From Cercospora beticola (lineage: Eukaryota; Ascomycota; Dothideomycetes; Mycosphaerellales; Mycosphaerellaceae): 64,000 nucleotides of DNA. A program made the position numbers and the translations under genes. The notes beneath the pieces were generated by a model. The model did not search any database, was not told where the DNA came from, and saw only the letters and a program-made list of their open reading frames with translations. Below, piece by piece: positions 58,396 through 64,000 of the stretch; position 1 is the stretch's first letter; every line of letters begins with the position of its first letter. The DNA is taken from the NCBI RefSeq assembly GCF_033473495.1, contig NC_088942.1:1736001-1800000 (forward strand), given 5' to 3'.

Positions 58396-59305
58396 TCGGA
58401 TTGATGTTGTTGCTGATGATGATGCTGATTGAATTGAAAAGAATGGGGAATTTGATTTGGGGTGCGGAGAAGATGGAAACGACAGCTCAGTGCTGATATT
58501 GGCTTGCTCGTTGCTTGGTGATTGGGTTTAGAGGTCCCCCTTTTTCCCTTCTTGATAACGATGCTACGACACGATTGACGATTCTTGTTATGAGAATGCT
58601 TTTATGAGAAAACATATGTATAGATGAGAACTTCGGGTCAATGACGAGAACAATTTTCCTACCAAATTTTCCGAGTCACTGTACTCACCGAGCGGTGCTG
58701 TTTCGTTCGGCTGTTACTCTCTTCCTTATAAGCATGGTGACACTGCCGGCATTGGGCGTAGACTTATTGTGCCAGCGGTTGCCTTTTGTGACGACCGCGA
58801 TGGGGATATGGCTCCATGAAGGCTAGATTCGACGAAGCGAAGTGTTGAAACGGGATGGATGGGCTGTTAGCAGTTTCGAATGGCGGAATGCAAAGCTTGG
58901 TCAAAGCCCTCGGTTGCGCGCAGAAACAAGGAGAAGAGACAGGGAAGAGTGATAGCTGTCGACAGAGAAGAGTGTGCATATGTTCATGATCGTCTGTCTG
59001 GAGTTTCTCCGTCCTTTCGCTAGTTCTGTCGATCTGACTGTTTGCGATCGTTCTGAATTCGTTTCGTTCCGCATACATATGCAGGTTTTTGTTTTCTGTT
59101 TGCTTCCGTCGTAAAAGGAAAATAGCCACACCTGTTCGTGGCCTTGCCAAATATACAAAAGTTGTGTAAGAAGTGAAAAAGTGAAGTAGAATGTTAAAGC
59201 AGCGCAACAAGCATCCGGACATCGTAATCGAAAGTTCTTTCGCAAATGTAGCAAGAATCGATCGACTGGAAATGATGTGGATTGCTGTGAGCACACAGAC
59301 TCACA
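58396..59305. other. Convergent intergenic region
   Basis: About 900 bases lie between the stops of the DUF3824 gene and the ten-cysteine secreted protein. No supported feature. Confidence 0.5.
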
Positions 59306-60265
59306 TCAAGCATCGCAAGCCATATTCCTGACCAACTCCCCATCGACTCCCGCAGCTTCCAGCCTCTGCACATCCAATTTCTCGCACAGCTTCTGCTTAT
59401 ATCCCTTCGCATTGCTCGAATGCACCAGGACATTTGCGAAACTCATACTCGTATACTTCTTGATCTGCTCCTTCCCATCTTCAACAGAAAGAGGTTCCCG
59501 AATCGAGCAAATCGTCTGGCTCACACAATCGGCATCGAAGAAAAGATCTCTATAATTTTGTCTATTCTTCTTGGATTTGGATGCTTGACAGAGGTCGCTG
59601 AGTTGCTCGGGAGAACTGGCTTGAGCGGCGTAGAGGTATGCGTAGAGTTTGGATTGCGCATCGTTGTATGCTGCGACGGCGGCTTTGTCAGGTTCGGCTC
59701 CGTCGGCGCTTTCGAAAGGTTTGGGAGAGAGTTCTTGGGTTGAGAGGTTGCAGGTTGCGTTGATGATGAGCATGTCGTTGAGAGAGAAGCCGGAGACTTG
59801 TTCGTAGCGGAGGTTTTCGCAGAGGTAGCCGTATGTTTCGGAATCGCCTGCAGAGAAGGCGTTCTCGAAGAGAGTCTTGACGGTATCGGTGTTTGCTGTT
59901 ATGACTCGTGGAAGAGCATCGGAGGCTTTGGGGTTGATGGCGTTGCAGACTGGGGTCTGGAGTCGTTCGAGGGAGAGACCGATTTCTCCCCATTTCGATG
60001 CTTGATCGTTCGCGATCTTGCCGCAAGTTTCGTCAAGTGATGAGGCGTCGGAGGAGGTGCCGACCAATTGCCATCCAAAGGCAGTGGACTGGCCCTGCTT
60101 GATGGTAGTGGATGCACACGGGGGTGCTGGGTTTGTAGAGGCTATGAGGGTCTCGGTCAGACGGTAAGGTCAGGAGCGTAGAGTAGGATATCGGGTACCT
60201 GGAACAGGCACGGCGGCAGCAGTGAGGGCCATCGAGGCCGTAACGAAGAGACCGACGAAATGCAT
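59306..60265 (-). CDS. Secreted ten-cysteine protein, function unknown
   Basis: Two exons, 60265-60199 and 60141-59306, with a 57-base intron right after the signal peptide, give 300 residues. Residues 1-20 (MHFVGLFVTASMALTAAAVP) are a clear secretion signal. The mature part has ten cysteines, enough for five disulfides, spread through a helical, acidic domain with conserved-looking spacing (ETCGKIAND, PVCNAINP, YLCENLRYE, DADCVSQTICSI). No GPI signal or transmembrane segment is seen. I do not recognise an enzyme motif; secreted alpha-helical domains of this kind occur in filamentous fungi, and a role in the wall, surface or host contact would be a guess. The intron keeps phase: exon 1 ends with one base of an alanine codon. 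It lies on the same strand as the complex I gene at 60962. Confidence 0.8.
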
Positions 60266-60961
60266 GTTTGCTGCAGCTGCGTCGTCCGAACCAGGCAAAG
60301 ATTGCTGCTGCTGTGCAGTCGGGTCGAGACGGCCGGCGCTTAGAAGGAGAGACTGTACAGGCAACGAGCGACAGTGGTTAAACGAGTGACAAACAAACGA
60401 ATGTAGAAGTGGTGGTGTGGTGAGAGCTGTACACCTGTCAAAGGTGCGATGGAGTTGCACGGCAACTGAGGAAAGTGCGCAGGGAGCGGTGGTGTAAAGA
60501 TAGACAGACTCTGCACTGCACAAGTCAGGCGAGTGATGAGGATAGGCACGAACATGGTACTTAGCTTTCGCTGGTATGCATCAGTGTGGTTGTCCGAGCG
60601 CGAGAATTGAGTTCTGGTTAGGGGAAAGCGGCTTGGTTTCAGGACGAATTTCGCGTCCAACTCCTACCCGTTCCTTGGTGGCGCTTGCATGAAACTCCCA
60701 TCTGGCGAATGGCGTCGCGACCTGCGCACTTCAGCAGTCACAACAGCACAGTGAGACCGCCTCTTGATCGAGAAGCTAACAGCTAAATGCAACGGACAGG
60801 CGAGCCGAGCTGCTGATTCGGAACTGAAATCTCTGGTCGGCTTCCCCATTGGTCCTCACATGTGGCTGACATGCTTGCTCCTCGTGTCCATGCATGCACT
60901 CCGGAAGTACTGTCGTGTGTGTGCAACAGGGCTTGCGTTCTTATACATATTTACATCGCTT
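60266..60961. other. Promoter region of the secreted ten-cysteine protein
   Basis: About 700 bases lie between two genes on the minus strand. Nothing beyond short open frames is seen. Confidence 0.5.
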
Positions 60962-61968
60962 CTAGAGCGCGCCATCCTTCCTCATTATCGTCTCGATGGC
61001 GGGTGGCTCCTCCAGTAGATTCGTTCGGCCTGCCGAGTTCTCACATGAAATGCGCTCGCTCAGAGGTCCAGGTGCCGGAATCTTTACGCCTTGGGCGGCG
61101 TAGCCGAGACCGCCCTGCTTGACTTGGTAGCCTGTTGTCTCGCCTGACACTTTGTCCTTGCCTGCATCGCCTGCGAGGCCTGGCGCCCAGCCGCTTGCGC
61201 CCGTCTTCTCTGCGGCCTCCCTCAAAGCTCGGAGGAGATCCTTGGTCTTCTCGGGAGTCAGGTCCTCGTAGTAATCGTCGTTAATCTGAACCATTGGTGC
61301 GTTTGCGCACGCACCCAAGCACTCGACCTCTGTGAAGGTGAAGAGCTTGTCTGGGGTTGTCTCGCCATGGTGAATGCCGAGTTCCTCCTCGATCGCCTTC
61401 ATGATCACATCGCTGCCGACGCCACCGAGCTGGCATGGTGTCTGTCCCTAGTCAGCAATCTCAAGCTGCAGCTCATCGCTTGTATCCCACTCACAGTTGT
61501 GCAGCATTGAACATGGAATTTGCCCACAGGGTTCCTGTTGTACATGGTATAGAAAGTGGCCACCTCGTAGACACGCATTGGAGGCATCTCCAGTATCCGC
61601 GCAACCTCGTTCATCACGCTGATGCTGGTGAATCCGTGCTGTCGCTGGCCGAGATCGAGAAGGGGCATGACTGCGGCCTTCTTGTATTGTGAAGGGTATC
61701 GCGAGAGGACCTCCTTGATCAACTCCTCGTTGACCTTGTTGAACTTGAAGGGAATATCGGGGTTGTTCTCAGGCGTGTTGCGGTGCTGCGCGTACCATTA
61801 GTCCACTATGCCCTCTCCTCGCCCTTCCACCGGCCCTGTGCATACCACATTGAGAGATGCGCTCTGTGCTATCCGCGTTGTCTGGAATGTCCTCCTCTGC
61901 TCTTTCACCGCGCTTTGGAAAGCCCTCCGGCTCCCTCGGAGGAGCATTGGCGCGAGTTTGGAGGCCAT
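60962..61968 (-). CDS. NADH:ubiquinone oxidoreductase (complex I) 24 kDa subunit
   Basis: Three exons (61968-61846, 61785-61495, 61441-60962) give 297 residues. The first 35 are a basic mitochondrial presequence ([20 protein letters not shown]). The thioredoxin-like fold carries the four ligands of a [2Fe-2S] cluster: Cys136 and Cys141 (CTTTPC, split by the second intron) and Cys179 and Cys183 ([10 protein letters not shown]). [20 protein letters not shown] and [17 protein letters not shown] are strongly conserved. The subunit sits in the matrix arm of complex I next to the 51 kDa FMN subunit. The C-terminal extension ([14 protein letters not shown] to MRKDGAL) is typical of fungal orthologues. 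The introns of 60 and 53 bases keep phase. Orthologues are NDUFV2 in animals and nuo-24 in Neurospora. Confidence 0.97.
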
Positions 61969-63371
61969 GATGTGCTGTGTGTCGTGCGTCGCTGCGCAGT
62001 CGCAGGTGGATGTTCAAGCTGCTCTTGCCATTGCCTCTCAGTAAGCCTCGATCGGGATTGGTGGGTCCTTCCGCTGCTGCACGGACATCTCCTTCGTTGA
62101 CGACATGGGCTTTGCTTTCGCTCCAACATGCTTCCAGCATACTCCAGCACGATTCCCAGATCTTCAACTGCCCGTCATGAGATCGGCCCTTCTATCGGAG
62201 CCTACTTGGAGGTTCCCAGAGCATTGGGACTATTGTGCCGAAGCTTCAACAGACCTATGTCCATTGCTAATAGAACAGCTCAATGCAAATTGCTTCAAGG
62301 ACATATTCATGGCGATCGACTCACATTCCTCGAATAGACGCGACAGGACGCATAACTTTACATTGCAGTTGTCTCCTACTATAGAGTAGTGCTCTTCGCG
62401 CGGATACAGTGACCAGCTGCACTGCCAACAGCCGAGCTATCGCGTTGAGCGTAGCACTGCGAGTCTCCATGGAGCAGGTCCACTTCGCCGTACACTTCGT
62501 GCTTCCTACACCCTACGACCCATCTCAACAGTCAAGCACTGCCGCAAGTGTTGCGCATGTAGAATCTTGCTCTGTTCTTGATCAAGTGCTGAGTCTCATG
62601 TTCGGCGAAGGCTCGGTATGCTATGTGGCCTCGAGAATTTGCTCCTTCAAAGAGCATTGACAAGCATATAAATTGCTATCAACGCTTGTCGAGACGGTTC
62701 TCAGATCTGCTGTCCATTGGGTATCTTAAGCAAGTAAGTCGGGGACAACGCTTGGCTGCATGGCCGAGGAGCCGTGACAAGCAGCGTGCTACAGATTGCC
62801 ATGAACGATTGGTTGCCATGAACGTAGAAAGCGCTGCCATGGAAGTCCGCTATTTCTGTATACCAGTTCTCGCTGTGTCAGGTTTCGCGAAAGCCAGTCT
62901 GTCCAACATCCTTGAGTGCACGCCAGCAAGTGGTTGTATCGCTCGTAGTGATCGTGGTGTGCCGATGAACGCCACAAGTGGCTGGCTTTTGCACGCATGA
63001 ATAATCAGCAGCCACGACTAGCCACGACTACCCTGGAAACAGATAATCCGGCGAACATACGTTCATGCAAGGCAAACCAGTTCCTTCTGCGCCAGATCTG
63101 TCGCATTCATGGCGATGGCGTCTCACACATGACAATAATGTCGTGTCTCAAGAGGCGCAGCATTGGCACCTGGGCAGAGTTTCTTGCCGAGCCTCCACGT
63201 AATCACAAGACCCGGTCAACCGTCTTCACATCATTGAAGCTCTGTCCCTCCTGCACTTTGTTTGCTTCTGTTCCAAACATTCAAGGTCATCATCACTACT
63301 GATATCGCAAGCACATCAGAGCACAGGCCCATCCACATCGACATCCGACGCGCAAACACATACAGCACATA
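61969..63371. other. Divergent intergenic region, complex I subunit / CYSTM gene
   Basis: About 1.4 kb without a supported gene. A 10-base direct duplication (AGCCACGACT) lies near 63010-63030. Confidence 0.5.
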
Positions 63372-63839
63372 ATGTCCAAATACGTAAGTGGCGCCATCAA
63401 CCACAATCGCGACTCGCAAGGCATCAACTGATGATCGGTACGCGCATAGGATGGACCTCCGCCTCCGCCAGGCTACCCACAGCAACCTCAACAGGTGCAT
63501 TACGATGCTGGCCCAGCGCCGATGGGCGGACCCTACGGACAGCCGCCGCAGGGTTACAACCAGGGATACGATCCGAACTACAATCAAGGCTACCCGCCTC
63601 AGGGAGGGATGCAGTATCAACAAGGGCCGCCGCCGATGGGATATCAACAATACCCACCCGGACAGTATCCGCCCGGTGGCTATCACGAAGAGCGCGGTGG
63701 CGGCAAAGGAGGAGGAATCTGCGCAGGTATTCTAGGTGCACTGGCGTGTTGCTGCTGTTTGGTAAGTTGCTGGTACTTGACATCCGATTCGCCCAGGAAT
63801 GGTTACTGACGTGGGAATGCGCAGGACATACTCTTCTAA
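63372..63839 (+). CDS. CYSTM-family membrane-tethered protein
   Basis: Three exons: 63372-63383 (12 bases, MSKY), 63450-63761 and 63825-63839 (15 bases, DILF and stop), giving 112 residues. The main part is low-complexity Pro/Gln/Gly/Tyr sequence (for example GYPQQPQQVHYDAGPAPMGG and QGYDPNYNQGYPPQGG). It ends with GICAGILGALACCCCL and DILF, the cysteine-rich C-terminal module of CYSTM proteins. These small tail-anchored proteins sit at the plasma membrane and are linked to stress tolerance in several eukaryotes. The donors are GTAAGT and the acceptors CATAG and CGCAG. Without the last splice the frame would read through to another stop and lose the family ending, which supports the model. 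Confidence 0.92.
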
Positions 63840-64000
63840 GCGAACGTAAACGGCATCGCCAGCGCGAACAACTTAAGATATGAGCATGGTGTAAGGGGGA
63901 AGAGACAGCACTGCGCGAGAAGCAGGCGGCTATGAACAGGGCAGGAAAGTCTCCCTACGGCAGAAACAATTTTTCTTCCCTTTATATGATACACGGCGCA

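Overview
The window is nuclear DNA of a filamentous ascomycete. Its protein-coding genes carry short introns (about 50-110 bases) with GTAAGT-like donors, CTAAC/CTGAC branch sites and CAG/TAG acceptors. Its gene content includes a Skn7 response regulator, zinc-cluster regulators, a CYSTM protein, a DUF3824-type protein and LPAELR F-box-like proteins, and one stretch looks altered by RIP (repeat-induced point mutation). The F-box-like family and the DUF3824 protein suggest a Dothideomycete, perhaps Mycosphaerellales; that placement is inference. I recognised no tRNA, rRNA, CRISPR array or intact transposon.

Layout. 0-9 kb: a class I adenylate-forming enzyme cut by the left edge (minus), an MCT-type MFS transporter (plus), a secreted six-cysteine protein (minus) and a single-pass membrane protein (minus). 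9.4-15 kb: an F-box-like gene, then a gene-poor span with decayed or unresolved coding-like fragments. 15-25.2 kb: housekeeping and stress genes: an Ariadne RBR ubiquitin ligase, eIF2B epsilon, the Skn7 regulator (all minus) and, divergent from skn7, a Prx5/Ahp1-type peroxiredoxin (plus). 25.5-28.1 kb: a zinc-cluster regulator. 28-35 kb: sparse, with one intact F-box-like gene. 35-42.4 kb: an SDR oxidoreductase and a full-length Rqc2/NEMF ribosome quality control factor. 43.5-44.7 kb: an F-box-like pseudogene with eleven in-frame stops of RIP type. 45.8-48 kb: a copper amine oxidase ending in SKL. 51.3-53.1 kb: an AT-hook plus zinc-cluster regulator. 55-58.4 kb: a large DUF3824-type protein. 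59.3-60.3 kb: a secreted ten-cysteine protein. 61-62 kb: the 24 kDa subunit of complex I. 63.4-63.8 kb: a CYSTM protein.

Functional links. There is no operon logic here, but two groupings stand out. Skn7 and a peroxiredoxin of the Ahp1 family, a class of genes that Skn7 is known to activate in yeast, share one divergent intergenic region. The adenylate-forming enzyme and the MFS transporter are also divergent neighbours. Exon structures were derived by hand from splice signals, reading phase and protein family continuity. Several use very small coding exons (17 nt in skn7, 15 nt in the SDR, 12 and 15 nt in the CYSTM gene).
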